A stretch of DNA of 64,000 nt from a virus. Below the pieces are notes generated by a model, which saw nothing but the letters and a program-made list of their open reading frames with translations, was not told the DNA's origin and made no database searches. The stretch spans positions 53,837 to 117,836 of IMG/VR virus record IMGVR_UViG_3300044797_000185; one strand, 5' to 3'. The position numbers were made by a program, and so were the translations under genes. Below are positions 47,574 through 55,331 of the stretch, one piece after another (position 1 is the stretch's first letter; each line of letters opens with the position of its first letter).

Positions 47574-48297
47574 ACAAATTCCTCAACAACCAATAGATCT
47601 TTCTCCTAAAGAAAGTCATAAAATTAGGTCTAATCGTCTTAAAGGATCTTTAGAAAAACTTCCTACTGATGTAAAAGTAGATATGGAAAATTTTATGTGT
47701 AAAGTGAATCCTAATAAAGCAAAAAAATACATGGTTGAGAAGTATAGTAAAGATTATCCCATATTGACAGAACTTAGTACTCATGCTTTTCATAATTATT
47801 TTAAACGTCATAAAGCACAAATAACAAGTGAAGTTGCGCTGCAACAATTGGCGGTTGCTCCTACTCCAGAAATTCTTGGGGTTATTGATGCAATTGCAGA
47901 TGCTAACACCAGCCTAAGTGATAAAAAAGCAGCTTTAACAGCCTTGTATAATGCTTCTGAAGCACGTCTTAAACTTATGTTAGCAAGGCAGACGAATTTT
48001 ATTGACCCATACTTAGAAAAACTTATTTTGGATAACCGAAAAGAGCAACACGCTATTCTTAAAACTGTATCTACATTAAATGAGCAGCTTTCTAAAGATA
48101 CTGATAAAGAATTCTTAGAAGAGTTAAGAATTTTTACTACCGTCCTTCTTTCTTCCGTTGTTAATACCTACAAATTAGTACACCAACCAAACTTAACCAA
48201 ATTCTCTGAATTTAGTTCGGCATTAGATGAATCCCTTACTGCTACTTTTAAGGCGTATCGTCAATCAAAAGAACAAGTTAGATTAGAGAAGAAATAA
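47566..48297 (+). CDS. Hypothetical helical protein
   Basis: A 243-residue, largely helical, Lys/Leu/Ala-rich protein. Middle part DYPILTELSTHAFHNYFKRHKAQ could be DNA-binding. Nothing recognised, though a terminase-small-subunit-like or DNA-packaging role cannot be excluded. It ends the transcription unit before a new promoter. Confidence 0.55.
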   Translation: MDEQIPQQPIDLSPKESHKIRSNRLKGSLEKLPTDVKVDMENFMCKVNPNKAKKYMVEKYSKDYPILTELSTHAFHNYFKRHKAQITSEVALQQLAVAPTPEILGVIDAIADANTSLSDKKAALTALYNASEARLKLMLARQTNFIDPYLEKLILDNRKEQHAILKTVSTLNEQLSKDTDKEFLEELRIFTTVLLSSVVNTYKLVHQPNLTKFSEFSSALDESLTATFKAYRQSKEQVRLEKK

Positions 48298-48309
48298 ACA
48301 TTTCTTAAC

Positions 48310-48361
48310 ATCAAAATAACCCTTGCAATTGTTACTTACTCCTGTTATACTGGAGTATGGA
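48310..48361 (+). repeat. 52-bp promoter repeat, copy 1
   Basis: A perfect direct repeat of 53337-53388 that spans promoter, start codon and two further bases. Both copies drive a small gene. Confidence 0.95.
48323..48351 (+). promoter_or_regulatory. Sigma70-like promoter, leaderless arrangement
   Basis: TTGCAA at 48323-48328, 17-bp spacer, TATACT at 48346-48351. ATG 48357 begins 5 nt after the -10 box. Part of a duplicated 52-bp segment. Confidence 0.75.
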
Positions 48362-48740
48362 AATTAAAATAACCGATGCAGGTAGACAAGCCGAAGGCTA
48401 CACAGATGAGAAACTTGACTGTGTTGTGAGAGCTTATGCCTCAGCAGCCGATGTTCCTTATTACCAATCCCATGCCATTTGTGAGGAGCATGGTCGTAAA
48501 CGTCGGCACAAATCTTATAACACCATTAATACAATCGTATCCCAGGGCCATAAATGGGTTTTTACTCGTATGTCTTTGGCTACTTTTGTAAAAGAACATC
48601 CGATAGGGAATTTCTTTGTTACTAAAAGAGGTCATGCTTTTGCTGTAAAGAATGGCATTGTGTTTGATACAGTAGCTTTATGTGGTCGTGTGCGAGTAAT
48701 AGGGTATGCAGAAATTGTAAAACAGCCCTTGACAAAGTAA
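48357..48740 (+). CDS. Conserved phage protein with possible Cys/His peptidase-like pattern
   Basis: A 127-residue protein: KLDCVVRAYASAADVPY, then a basic HGRKRRHKSYNT stretch, and NFFVTKRGHAFAVKNGIVFD. A Cys near the N-terminus, followed by a GHAFA His and a later Asp, is a papain-like catalytic layout, but this is only a pattern match. The start lies at the transcription start of its promoter. Confidence 0.6.
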   Translation: MEIKITDAGRQAEGYTDEKLDCVVRAYASAADVPYYQSHAICEEHGRKRRHKSYNTINTIVSQGHKWVFTRMSLATFVKEHPIGNFFVTKRGHAFAVKNGIVFDTVALCGRVRVIGYAEIVKQPLTK

Positions 48741-48757
48741 CAATGATCTGTTATACT
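48729..48757 (+). promoter_or_regulatory. Sigma70-type promoter, leaderless arrangement
   Basis: TTGACA at 48729-48734, 17-bp spacer, TATACT at 48752-48757; ATG 48764 is 6 nt after the -10 box. Confidence 0.85.
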
Positions 48758-48763
48758 AAATTT

Positions 48764-48928
48764 ATGAAACTTATGGCTAATAAAAAGCATTACCACCCAT
48801 GTTATGAATGTCGAGGGAAAACCTCCTGTTGGTACATTCATAATAAAGATGGCTCCGATGTTGTTGGTACTCTTTGTGATGCTTGCATAAGAAAAATACT
48901 TAAACAAATGGAGGATCTAAATGTCTGA
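48764..48928 (+). CDS. Small zinc-ribbon protein
   Basis: A 54-residue protein: CYECRGKTSCWYIH, then TLCDACIRKIL, i.e. two CxxC pairs. Start 48764 is set by the promoter (48773 is an alternative). Overlaps the next gene by 8 bp. Confidence 0.55.
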   Translation: MKLMANKKHYHPCYECRGKTSCWYIHNKDGSDVVGTLCDACIRKILKQMEDLNV

Positions 48929-49073
48929 AACTGCTGTTGTAATTTTTTGCGAATGTCAGGAAGGAGAATACCCACAGGCTCAGTTTAAAAATTTTAGCCA
49001 TGGGGAAACAATTTGGGATTGTCAAAAATGTGGCGGGACAATACTCCAGTATAATGATTGCTTGGGGGGCTAA
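48921..49073 (+). CDS. Small Cys-rich protein
   Basis: A 50-residue protein with CEC, WDCQKCGGT and a late C; probable zinc ribbon. Ribosome site GGAGG just upstream. Function unknown. Confidence 0.5.
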   Translation: MSETAVVIFCECQEGEYPQAQFKNFSHGETIWDCQKCGGTILQYNDCLGG

Positions 49074-49074
49074 T

Positions 49075-49290
49075 ATGAAAAGAATTTTGCCACGAAAACG
49101 TTTGTCTTTTACTCAAGCTTGCAAAGTATGGGATAAAGAACGAAAAGCATTTCGAGAACGAAAGTTCGAAATTGTTGATGGAGTAGAGTATCCCTATCCT
49201 TGTGCAAAAAGGGGTCATACTCATAATATTGATTGCGTTACGCCTGAGATGTGGGACGCTGCTTGTGATATTGCCTATGCCCATGCCTAG
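49075..49290 (+). CDS. Small hypothetical protein
   Basis: A 71-residue basic protein (RILPRKRLSFTQACKVW) with a Cys/His end CAKRGHTHNIDC. Start 49075 lies directly after the previous stop. Function unknown. Confidence 0.5.
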   Translation: MKRILPRKRLSFTQACKVWDKERKAFRERKFEIVDGVEYPYPCAKRGHTHNIDCVTPEMWDAACDIAYAHA

Positions 49291-49301
49291 TAATTTAGCT
49301 C

Positions 49302-49330
49302 TTGACAAGAATCTTTTTTTCTACTATACT
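49302..49330 (+). promoter_or_regulatory. Sigma70-type promoter
   Basis: TTGACA at 49302-49307, 17-bp spacer, TATACT at 49325-49330. A leader of about 45 nt precedes ATG 49383 with a GAGG site. Confidence 0.85.
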
Positions 49331-49382
49331 GAACGGGTAGAAGAAGAGGAAGAAATTTATCCTGAAGAGGACGAGGAATAAT

Positions 49383-50633
49383 ATGAGCCTTCTAAGTGTG
49401 ATGGAAAAAGTAGCAATTCGATTAATTCAAACGAGTCCTTTCTATGCCAGCCTTCTTGCCCAGATGCGTAAGATTGAAGTGACGGGGGATTTGGCTAAAC
49501 AAATTCCTACAGAAGCTGTAAGTGTGGAAAATGGACGAGTCAATTTTTATTACAACCCCCAATTTTTAGAAACTCTTACTGTTGATGAAGCTGTAGGTGT
49601 TCTTACGCATGAGTGCAATCACCTTATCTATGGTCATTGTACTCGTATGAAAGAAGAGTTTAAAGAAAATGCTCAATTAGCTAACATTGCAGCAGATCTT
49701 AATGCAAACCGTAATATCCAGAAATTACCAAAGGGTGCTTGCACTGTTGATTCTATTAACAAAGAATTAAATTTGAAATTGAAAGAAGATGATACTTCAG
49801 AAAATTATTATCAAGAACTTTTAAAGAATGCTCCTAAGATGGAAGTTCAGGATAATGGGGATGGTTCCTTCACTATTACTATGAAAGATAAAAATGGTAA
49901 TACGACAGGAACGATGAAAGTAGTTCCTGTTGATAGCCATGATAAATGGAATAAAGAAGGTCAGGGTAGCGGAGATATTCCTGAACTGGCTAAAGAAGTT
50001 ATCCGTCAAGCTATTAAACAAGCGGCTGAAGCGACAATGAAACAACAAGGACATTTGCCTTCTGGTATGGAACAGGTTATTAATGAATGGCTTAAACCTC
50101 CTGTCGTATCCTGGAGAACCCTTTTGAAGAGATTCATCGCTGCTTCCATTAAATCAGGGCATAAGATGAGTTGGAAACGTCCTAATCGACGTTTTGTGGA
50201 ACAGCAAAAGGGTAAGCTTTCAGATCGGATGATCAGTATTACAATTGCCATTGACACCAGCGGTAGTATTGGTGATGAGGATTTTCAAGCATTTATGGCT
50301 GAAATGAGAGCTATTCAATCGTGCTATAAAGGCACTATGACGGTATTAGAATGTGATGCAGCAGTTCATAAAGAATACAAATTAAGCAAATACAATAAGA
50401 TTGATACAAATTTTAAAGGACGTGGGGGAACGTCTTTTAAACCAATTTTTGAATATGTGAAGGATAAGAAGCTAAAAACTGACTTGTTGATTTACTTTAC
50501 AGATTTGTATGGGGATTTCCCAGACAAGAAGCCAGCATACCCTGTCATTTGGGTATCAACAACCGCAGAGACAAAAGCCCCTTGGGGTCATGTGATTTCG
50601 ATAGTGAACAATCCAGATGGGAAAAAGAAATAA
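49383..50633 (+). CDS. VWA-domain protein with N-terminal HExxH metallopeptidase-like domain
   Basis: A 416-residue protein. Residues 70-110 hold GVLTHECNHLIYGH (HExxH zinc motif with a further His), as in the DUF2201 metallopeptidase-like domain. A charged linker follows. The C-terminal VWA-like domain has IAIDTSGSIGDEDF (MIDAS DxSxS), GRGGTSFKPIF and DLLIYFTDLYGD. The downstream gene is a MoxR AAA+ ATPase, the usual partner of VWA proteins. Together they may remodel or cleave a target; substrate unknown. Confidence 0.8.
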   Translation: MSLLSVMEKVAIRLIQTSPFYASLLAQMRKIEVTGDLAKQIPTEAVSVENGRVNFYYNPQFLETLTVDEAVGVLTHECNHLIYGHCTRMKEEFKENAQLANIAADLNANRNIQKLPKGACTVDSINKELNLKLKEDDTSENYYQELLKNAPKMEVQDNGDGSFTITMKDKNGNTTGTMKVVPVDSHDKWNKEGQGSGDIPELAKEVIRQAIKQAAEATMKQQGHLPSGMEQVINEWLKPPVVSWRTLLKRFIAASIKSGHKMSWKRPNRRFVEQQKGKLSDRMISITIAIDTSGSIGDEDFQAFMAEMRAIQSCYKGTMTVLECDAAVHKEYKLSKYNKIDTNFKGRGGTSFKPIFEYVKDKKLKTDLLIYFTDLYGDFPDKKPAYPVIWVSTTAETKAPWGHVISIVNNPDGKKK

Positions 50634-50637
50634 GGAC

Positions 50638-50666
50638 TTGACAAAACTAAATAAGTATGCTAAACT
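50638..50666 (+). promoter_or_regulatory. Sigma70-like promoter
   Basis: TTGACA at 50638-50643, 17-bp spacer, TAAACT at 50661-50666. A leader of about 29 nt has the ribosome site GGGAGG before ATG 50702. Confidence 0.75.
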
Positions 50667-50701
50667 TAAATTGCAGCAATAATAAAATAGGGAGGTAGTG
50701 T

Positions 50702-51742
50702 ATGCACATTCCAGACGCAAAACGTTGGCTTAAGATTCTAATCGAAACTCAGGTTCCTGTGGCCCCTTTGTTTGTTGGTCCAATGGGTTGTGGTAAATCA
50801 GAAATTGTAAAACAAGTTGCCAATGAACTTGGTATTCAATTAGTTGATTTACGCCTTGCCCAAATGGAACCAGGAGATTTAATCGGCATCCCATATCGAA
50901 ATGGCGATAGAACTGATTGGGCTCTTCCTGGCTGGTTCCCCAAAGAAGGAACACGAGGCATTATTTTTCTTGATGAATTGAATCGTGCTCCTAACGATGT
51001 TCGTCAAGCGGTATTCCAATTGATTTGGGATAAGAAGATGCATATGCACTCCCTTCCTAAAGGTTGGGCAGTCGTTGCAGCCATCAATCCTGATAACTCA
51101 GATTATCAAGTTGAAGTATTGGATAAAGCCATGATTCGACGTTTTTGTGTAGTTGTCACGGAACCTCATGTTGATAGTTGGAGTGATTGGGCTAACAAAG
51201 ATGGAAAAGTATCTTCTGATATCACAGGTTTTATTGGTACTCACAAGAATATGTTATTTGAACCTGAGAATGTAACCCTCGAAGTAAAACGCAACAATGC
51301 TGCTTGGAGCAGCGTCGATGCCTTACGAAAAGGAAATGCTGTCCCACAAGATTTAGAATTCGAAATCTATGCGGGTCTTGTTGGCAAAGAAGCAGCAGTT
51401 GCTTTCATCAGCTACTTGGACAAGAACTATGAACGTCCTGTGAATGGTGAAGAAGTTCTTAAGGATTATGCTTCTGTCAAAGATAAGATTGCAAAGCAGA
51501 AAAAGAAAAGCGATGAAATGCATGTCACTATTAAGCAGATCGTTGGGATCACTGAGTCCTCAAAAAAACTTGGAAAGAAGCAAATGGAAAATCTCAAGGA
51601 ATTCTTCTTGGATCTTCCAGCAGACTTTCAGGCTATGTTTGCTCATCTCTTACCAGCTGAGATCGTGAGTGAGTTGGGCAATGATGACAGGATCACAACA
51701 GCCATTGGAACAGCCCTTAAGCAAGCCAAACAGGGGAAATAA
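50702..51742 (+). CDS. MoxR-type AAA+ ATPase
   Basis: A 346-residue protein: Walker A FVGPMGCGKSE, GDLIGIPYR, Walker B IIFLDELNRAP, sensor-1 VVAAINPDN and sensor-2/arginine finger MIRRFCVV. The C-terminal region is Lys-rich and helical. MoxR ATPases act as chaperones with VWA proteins, as in RavA-ViaA. Paired with the gene upstream, but with its own promoter. Confidence 0.85.
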   Translation: MHIPDAKRWLKILIETQVPVAPLFVGPMGCGKSEIVKQVANELGIQLVDLRLAQMEPGDLIGIPYRNGDRTDWALPGWFPKEGTRGIIFLDELNRAPNDVRQAVFQLIWDKKMHMHSLPKGWAVVAAINPDNSDYQVEVLDKAMIRRFCVVVTEPHVDSWSDWANKDGKVSSDITGFIGTHKNMLFEPENVTLEVKRNNAAWSSVDALRKGNAVPQDLEFEIYAGLVGKEAAVAFISYLDKNYERPVNGEEVLKDYASVKDKIAKQKKKSDEMHVTIKQIVGITESSKKLGKKQMENLKEFFLDLPADFQAMFAHLLPAEIVSELGNDDRITTAIGTALKQAKQGK

Positions 51743-51937
51743 GTGGATAACAACGAATTGGCAAACATGGAAATGGAATTGCGAAAATTGGGACGAGGAT
51801 TAATAGATAATAAGATAGAATGTATTTTATTAGACTTCGCTACCGAGATTCGTAAGGATTATCCAGATTACAAAGCAGATGCAGCAGCCTATGCACGTAA
51901 AATTGTTGCCTATTGTCGTGAGCACCTGAGTAAGTAA
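51743..51937 (+). CDS. Small helical protein, GTG start
   Basis: A 64-residue helical protein that begins with GTG right after the MoxR stop. Sequence DYPDYKADAAAYARKIVAYC. No family recognised. Confidence 0.5.
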   Translation: MDNNELANMEMELRKLGRGLIDNKIECILLDFATEIRKDYPDYKADAAAYARKIVAYCREHLSK

Positions 51938-51938
51938 G

Positions 51939-52094
51939 ATGCCCTGGGTATTTCATGATAGTTATAAAACAGCTGCGATAGCCAGAAAATACGGGGAAGA
52001 CATTGTTAAGACAGGATTAGCTAAAGGTATTAAAGTTATAAATAAGGGAAAAAAGAGTAAGCCGTTTATGCTGTATATTCTAGCAACTAAATAG
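51939..52094 (+). CDS. Small basic protein
   Basis: A 51-residue basic protein (WVFHDSYKTAAIARKYGED, Lys-rich end). Begins 1 bp after the previous stop. Unknown. Confidence 0.45.
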   Translation: MPWVFHDSYKTAAIARKYGEDIVKTGLAKGIKVINKGKKSKPFMLYILATK

Positions 52095-52107
52095 GGAGGA
52101 ATGTCCA

Positions 52108-52272
52108 ATGCCAAGTTACTTGCCATATCCGAAAGAAGCTGATACGAAGTCTCGCAGAGCCCGTAAGGGAATGCGTACCAAGACCTTTACTACTAATATG
52201 GTAGCTGGAAGAAAGCTTCGTAAAGCTCGTCAAGCAGCCAGAAAAGCAGCACGTCAAGCGGAAGAGGAATAA
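52108..52272 (+). CDS. Very basic small protein
   Basis: A 54-residue protein rich in Arg, Lys and Ala (KLRKARQAARKAARQ) with an acidic last three residues. Ribosome site AGGGAGGA. It might bind nucleic acid, as DNA-condensing phage peptides do. Confidence 0.5.
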   Translation: MPSYLPYPKEADTKSRRARKGMRTKTFTTNMVAGRKLRKARQAARKAARQAEEE

Positions 52273-52273
52273 C

Positions 52274-52708
52274 ATGAATAGATGGGCAGAGCTTACTGAC
52301 TTCTCAATGTTTGATAAGAACATTCCTTGTGTTCTGTGCAAAGAGAAAGCTTTCATTACAGTAACTCAGACCCACTTTAAATGTGAAAAGTGTGACCATT
52401 TATTTAATGAAGATGGTTCTCCTCTTGCAGAAAATGTAACTTGTTATTGTGAGATATGTAATCCTAAAAAGAAAGAAGATACAGCTGGGGCTGAAGTTAA
52501 TGAAAAAGTTGTTAAAGCTGAAAAAGAATTGCGTAAAACATCTAAGCAATTAGCAAAAACTGGTAAAATCACAAATGAAGACGGGACTATTGCTAATGAG
52601 GATGATATATTTAAGCATATAAAAAGTATGGTTGGACTTCCTTCAGAAAAAGTTAAGACAAAAATTAAAAAGATAGTTCCTAACAAGAAAAAAAGTAAGA
52701 AGAAATAA
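52274..52708 (+). CDS. Zinc-ribbon protein with Lys-rich tail
   Basis: A 144-residue protein: CVLCKEK, CEKCDH, then CYCEICNPKKK (two or three CxxC pairs), followed by a charged helical region and a poly-Lys end. It ends just before a clear terminator, so it is the last gene of the MoxR unit. Function unknown. Confidence 0.6.
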   Translation: MNRWAELTDFSMFDKNIPCVLCKEKAFITVTQTHFKCEKCDHLFNEDGSPLAENVTCYCEICNPKKKEDTAGAEVNEKVVKAEKELRKTSKQLAKTGKITNEDGTIANEDDIFKHIKSMVGLPSEKVKTKIKKIVPNKKKSKKK

Positions 52709-52714
52709 ATTTAA

Positions 52715-52755
52715 CCCATGGTCTCTACCTCCCTGGAGACCATGGGTATCTTTTT
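52715..52755 (+). terminator. Rho-independent terminator
   Basis: Stem 52715-52725 (CCCATGGTCTC) pairs perfectly with 52736-52746 and is followed by TATCTTTTT. This ends the transcription unit that starts at 50638. Confidence 0.9.
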
Positions 52756-52771
52756 AAAAAGGAGAACATTT

Positions 52772-53002
52772 ATGCAGCTTGAACTTGTGGAACAGGACAT
52801 TAAACAACGAGAACAAACTCTTAGGAATCTTGAATGTTCTCTTGTTTATTTAAGACAAGAAGAAGCAAAGAATGTAGAAATTATTAGTTTACTTTCTCAT
52901 GAAGTCTTTTATGTAAAAGATCAACTAGGGAATTATAGAATCTTGGTGGATTTGTTAAAAGAAGAAAGGTTAAGTAATGATGAAGTGCCCCAAAAGGTTT
53001 AA
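52772..53002 (+). CDS. Small coiled-coil protein
   Basis: A 76-residue protein with AAGGAG ribosome site. Gln/Glu/Leu-rich helix (LVEQDIKQREQTLRNLE), likely coiled coil. The longer frame from 52718 starts inside the terminator and is rejected. Confidence 0.5.
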   Translation: MQLELVEQDIKQREQTLRNLECSLVYLRQEEAKNVEIISLLSHEVFYVKDQLGNYRILVDLLKEERLSNDEVPQKV

Positions 53003-53228
53003 AATAATACTCGGTATATTGAAAATAAAGGATAAACACCTGTTTTCAATTACGAATGCTTTCTATACCTTAGATAATCCATGGAAAATAGACGTTGTTA
53101 AGAAATGTCAATTTTGTGGTGTAGCTTCAGCATTTGATACGGATAAAGAAACTTTAAAAGAAATTGTCAATAGGTTTCCAAATGCCTTTGAAAAGCCGAT
53201 TAGAGATTTCTTGCCAACAATTTTGTAA
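52977..53228 (+). CDS. Small protein with CxxC
   Basis: An 83-residue protein: basic start PKRFKIILGILKIKDK, then VVKKCQFCGVASAFD. Overlaps the previous gene by 26 bp. Function unknown. Confidence 0.5.
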   Translation: MMKCPKRFKIILGILKIKDKHLFSITNAFYTLDNPWKIDVVKKCQFCGVASAFDTDKETLKEIVNRFPNAFEKPIRDFLPTIL

Positions 53229-53241
53229 AAAGGAGTTTAGA

Positions 53242-53346
53242 ATGGCTCTTAGAAAAAAAGGTACAACTGAGCGAATTGAGGTAGTCGAAGTAGAAACAGA
53301 TGATTCAGGTAAGATTAAAGTAAAGGGTAAAAAGAAATCAAAATAA
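53242..53346 (+). CDS. Small charged protein
   Basis: A 34-residue protein with AAGGAG site: LRKKGTTERIEVVEVETDDS and a Lys-rich tail. Unknown. Confidence 0.45.
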   Translation: MALRKKGTTERIEVVEVETDDSGKIKVKGKKKSK

Positions 53347-53388
53347 CCCTTGCAATTGTTACTTACTCCTGTTATACTGGAGTATGGA
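53337..53388 (+). repeat. 52-bp promoter repeat, copy 2
   Basis: A perfect direct repeat of 48310-48361. Promoter boxes are TTGCAA 53350-53355 and TATACT 53373-53378 (17-bp spacer); ATG 53384 is in the same position as the start codon of copy 1. Confidence 0.95.
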
Positions 53389-53491
53389 GGTAATTACAAT
53401 GGATGAACTACTTGAATTGAATGAATGTGGCAGCAGTAATTGCTTTTGTGAAGAATGCAGTTTTTGGAATGACGAATATAAAGGCTGGTAG
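53384..53491 (+). CDS. Small Cys-rich protein behind the duplicated promoter
   Basis: A 35-residue protein: NECGSSNCFCEECSFW, a compact Cys cluster. ATG 53384 is at the transcription start as in copy 1; ATG 53399 with a GGAGG site is an alternative. Function unknown. Confidence 0.5.
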   Translation: MEVITMDELLELNECGSSNCFCEECSFWNDEYKGW

Positions 53492-53510
53492 TATCGTAAG
53501 GAGAAATAAT

Positions 53511-53711
53511 ATGGATTTATTTGAATGTCAGGCTTGCGGAAACAAAGATGCTCAATCTCATGAAGAGCTTGTGCAGCATGTTGTTACCACTCACCCAGAA
53601 TACTCGCAGGAAGAAGCTATCCATTATGCTCTTCTTTGGGAAGAGGGAGCTAGAGAACGAGCTGAAGTTGAAGAGATCTATGAAGAAGATGTTGATGAGG
53701 ACCCTCTTTAA
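53511..53711 (+). CDS. C2H2 zinc-finger protein
   Basis: A 66-residue protein: FECQACGNKDAQSHEELVQHVVTTH is one C2H2 finger (CxxC...HxxxxH type, read as CQAC and HVVTTH), followed by an acidic tail (EEIYEEDVDED). Ribosome site GGAG sets start 53511. Function unknown, probably regulation. Confidence 0.65.
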   Translation: MDLFECQACGNKDAQSHEELVQHVVTTHPEYSQEEAIHYALLWEEGARERAEVEEIYEEDVDEDPL

Positions 53712-54067
53712 TGAATGCCAAGTTTTTTGATCTTGCTAGAAAAGTCTCAAAATTATCTAATCATGGTCATTTTAAACTTGGCTCAGTTATTGTTAGAGGT
53801 TCTAAGATTGTAAGTGTTGGAACAAATAACATAAAAACACATCCTAAAAGTACTCATCCTTTTTATAGCCTTCATGCAGAAATGGCAGCTATACTTCTTG
53901 CAAAACAAGATTTAGCAAAATGTGAAATTTATGTGTACCGAGAAACAAAAGCTGGTATGCCTGTGATGGCGCGTCCCTGTGAGTATTGCCTTCCTTTTAT
54001 AAAAGAAGCAGGACTTAAGGAAGTTCATTATAGCAGCAATGGCGGGTATAAATCTGAAAAGATATAA
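53711..54067 (+). CDS. Cytidine/deoxycytidylate deaminase-like protein
   Basis: A 118-residue protein: HFKLGSVIVRGSKIVSVGTN, SLHAEMAAILL (HAE) and ARPCEYCLPFI (PCxxC). These are the zinc-binding motifs of the CDA family. It is likely a nucleotide-pool enzyme, although a tRNA/DNA deaminase cannot be excluded. It is short for a dCMP deaminase. Confidence 0.8.
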   Translation: MNAKFFDLARKVSKLSNHGHFKLGSVIVRGSKIVSVGTNNIKTHPKSTHPFYSLHAEMAAILLAKQDLAKCEIYVYRETKAGMPVMARPCEYCLPFIKEAGLKEVHYSSNGGYKSEKI

Positions 54068-54073
54068 AAATAT

Positions 54074-54289
54074 ATGATATTACTTCTCTTTTGTCTTTTT
54101 TTGTTTACAGGATGCTCAATGAAGCCTTTTATTAAGATTGGATATGCCCCTTATTGTTTAATTGATTATAGATCTAAGATTGTTGATTGTTCTTATCCCA
54201 ATATGAATGCTTGTGCGGATCAGTATCATGTTCATAAAGAAGGTGTTTGCGTTCGAAATAAAGACATTAAATTCAAGGGAGGACGTTAA
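54074..54289 (+). CDS. Small lipoprotein
   Basis: A 71-residue protein with signal MILLLFCLFLFTGCSM (lipobox FTGC). The mature part has Cys pairs (PYCLIDY, VDCSY, NACAD, VCVRN). Unknown; may act at the envelope. Confidence 0.6.
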   Translation: MILLLFCLFLFTGCSMKPFIKIGYAPYCLIDYRSKIVDCSYPNMNACADQYHVHKEGVCVRNKDIKFKGGR

Positions 54290-54290
54290 T

Positions 54291-54446
54291 ATGGCAATGA
54301 CAAATGCAAAAGCTATTAGGAATACGATACGAATTTTTGTGAAAGAAAATGGGCGAGAACCTACATTCGAAGAATCCAGAGAACTGCTTGCTGGTAGATC
54401 TTTGTCAAAGAAAAATATACAGGATAAGCAAGAGGAAGTCAAATGA
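54291..54446 (+). CDS. Small hypothetical helical protein
   Basis: A 51-residue protein with GGAGG site. Helical, basic start (TNAKAIRNTIRIFVKENG) and PTFEESREL. Unknown. Confidence 0.5.
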   Translation: MAMTNAKAIRNTIRIFVKENGREPTFEESRELLAGRSLSKKNIQDKQEEVK

Positions 54447-54721
54447 AATATCTAATTTTTCTTCTTCCTGTTTTGTTACTATCTTCCTGTAGCAGTATCC
54501 GATGGGTTACAGTAGAAAAAGGACAAATAGTTAATGAGAATAGACAACCTTTAACTATTGTAGGTAATCCTCCGATAGCTTGCTTTGACTCTGCTAATAA
54601 GTTGATTGCAGAGGGATATTTTGTTAGGCAGAATGATGATGGGTCATTTCTTGTTGATGAGTTTGGTAAAGATTATATTACAGTAAAAAATCCTAATTGC
54701 AGATTGGGATTAAGTGAGTAA
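54443..54721 (+). CDS. Small lipoprotein
   Basis: A 92-residue protein with a lipoprotein signal MKYLIFLLPVLLLSSCSS (lipobox LSSC). The mature part is beta-rich. ATGA overlap with the previous gene. Function unknown. Confidence 0.65.
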   Translation: MKYLIFLLPVLLLSSCSSIRWVTVEKGQIVNENRQPLTIVGNPPIACFDSANKLIAEGYFVRQNDDGSFLVDEFGKDYITVKNPNCRLGLSE

Positions 54722-54911
54722 GCAAGAAGGTTGGCAAGTATCAGCAGAAGCTGGGGTTAAGGTTATATTTTGTAAAAACAATAGCACTTGCTATATTCGT
54801 AATAGAGAAGATTTTAAGAGTCATTTGTTTAGCAGATGCCTTACTTCATTAGAATATTTTGAAGGGATTGAATTTTGGAATAGTAATAAAAAGGAGATTC
54901 AACATGCGTAA
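54714..54911 (+). CDS. Small protein with LEYFE motif, GTG start
   Basis: A 65-residue protein: FCKNNSTC, RCLTSLEYFEGIEF near the end. It resembles the NLxYLE group only at the C-terminus. Overlaps both neighbours by 8 bp. Confidence 0.5.
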   Translation: MSKQEGWQVSAEAGVKVIFCKNNSTCYIRNREDFKSHLFSRCLTSLEYFEGIEFWNSNKKEIQHA

Positions 54912-55131
54912 AGGAACACAGCATTCAGAAGAGACAAAAGCAAAGATTGCAGCAGCAAAGCTTGGTAAGACATTTACAGATGAGCATTCTCAGGCCATTA
55001 GTGCCGCTTTAAAAGGTCGAAAGAAGACTACTGCTCACAAGTTAGCCATTTCTGAAGGAATCAAAGCTGCCCATGCTAATAAGCAAGTAACAGCTTTGGA
55101 TGCCGAAGGTCAAGGAACGACAGTAGCATGA
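54904..55131 (+). CDS. NUMOD3-like DNA-binding motif protein
   Basis: A 75-residue protein starting at 54904 (AAGGAG site). Sequence GTQHSEETKAKIAAAKLGK, then DEHSQAISAALKGRK and HKLAISEGIK, three units of the NUMOD3 motif that homing nucleases use to bind DNA. No nuclease domain is attached, so it may be a remnant or a regulator. Confidence 0.65.
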   Translation: MRKGTQHSEETKAKIAAAKLGKTFTDEHSQAISAALKGRKKTTAHKLAISEGIKAAHANKQVTALDAEGQGTTVA

Positions 55132-55331
55132 AAGTAAAAAATGCCATATTCTTACTCGCAGGTGTGATTATCGGCTGGGTCACAGTACCTTTTCTAAGAG
55201 CTGATTCAGAAGGTAATACATATAAGGATCTACTTCATAAGATGATTGGTATTGTGACGCAGATCCAAATAACAAGCGCAGAAACTGCTGCTAACACACA
55301 AGCCATAAAAGAGAAATTAGGAGCCAAATGA
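55128..55331 (+). CDS. Small membrane-anchored protein
   Basis: A 67-residue protein with N-terminal hydrophobic helix (AIFLLAGVIIGWVTVPFL) and a soluble helical tail. Coupled by ATGA on both sides. Unknown. Confidence 0.5.
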   Translation: MKVKNAIFLLAGVIIGWVTVPFLRADSEGNTYKDLLHKMIGIVTQIQITSAETAANTQAIKEKLGAK

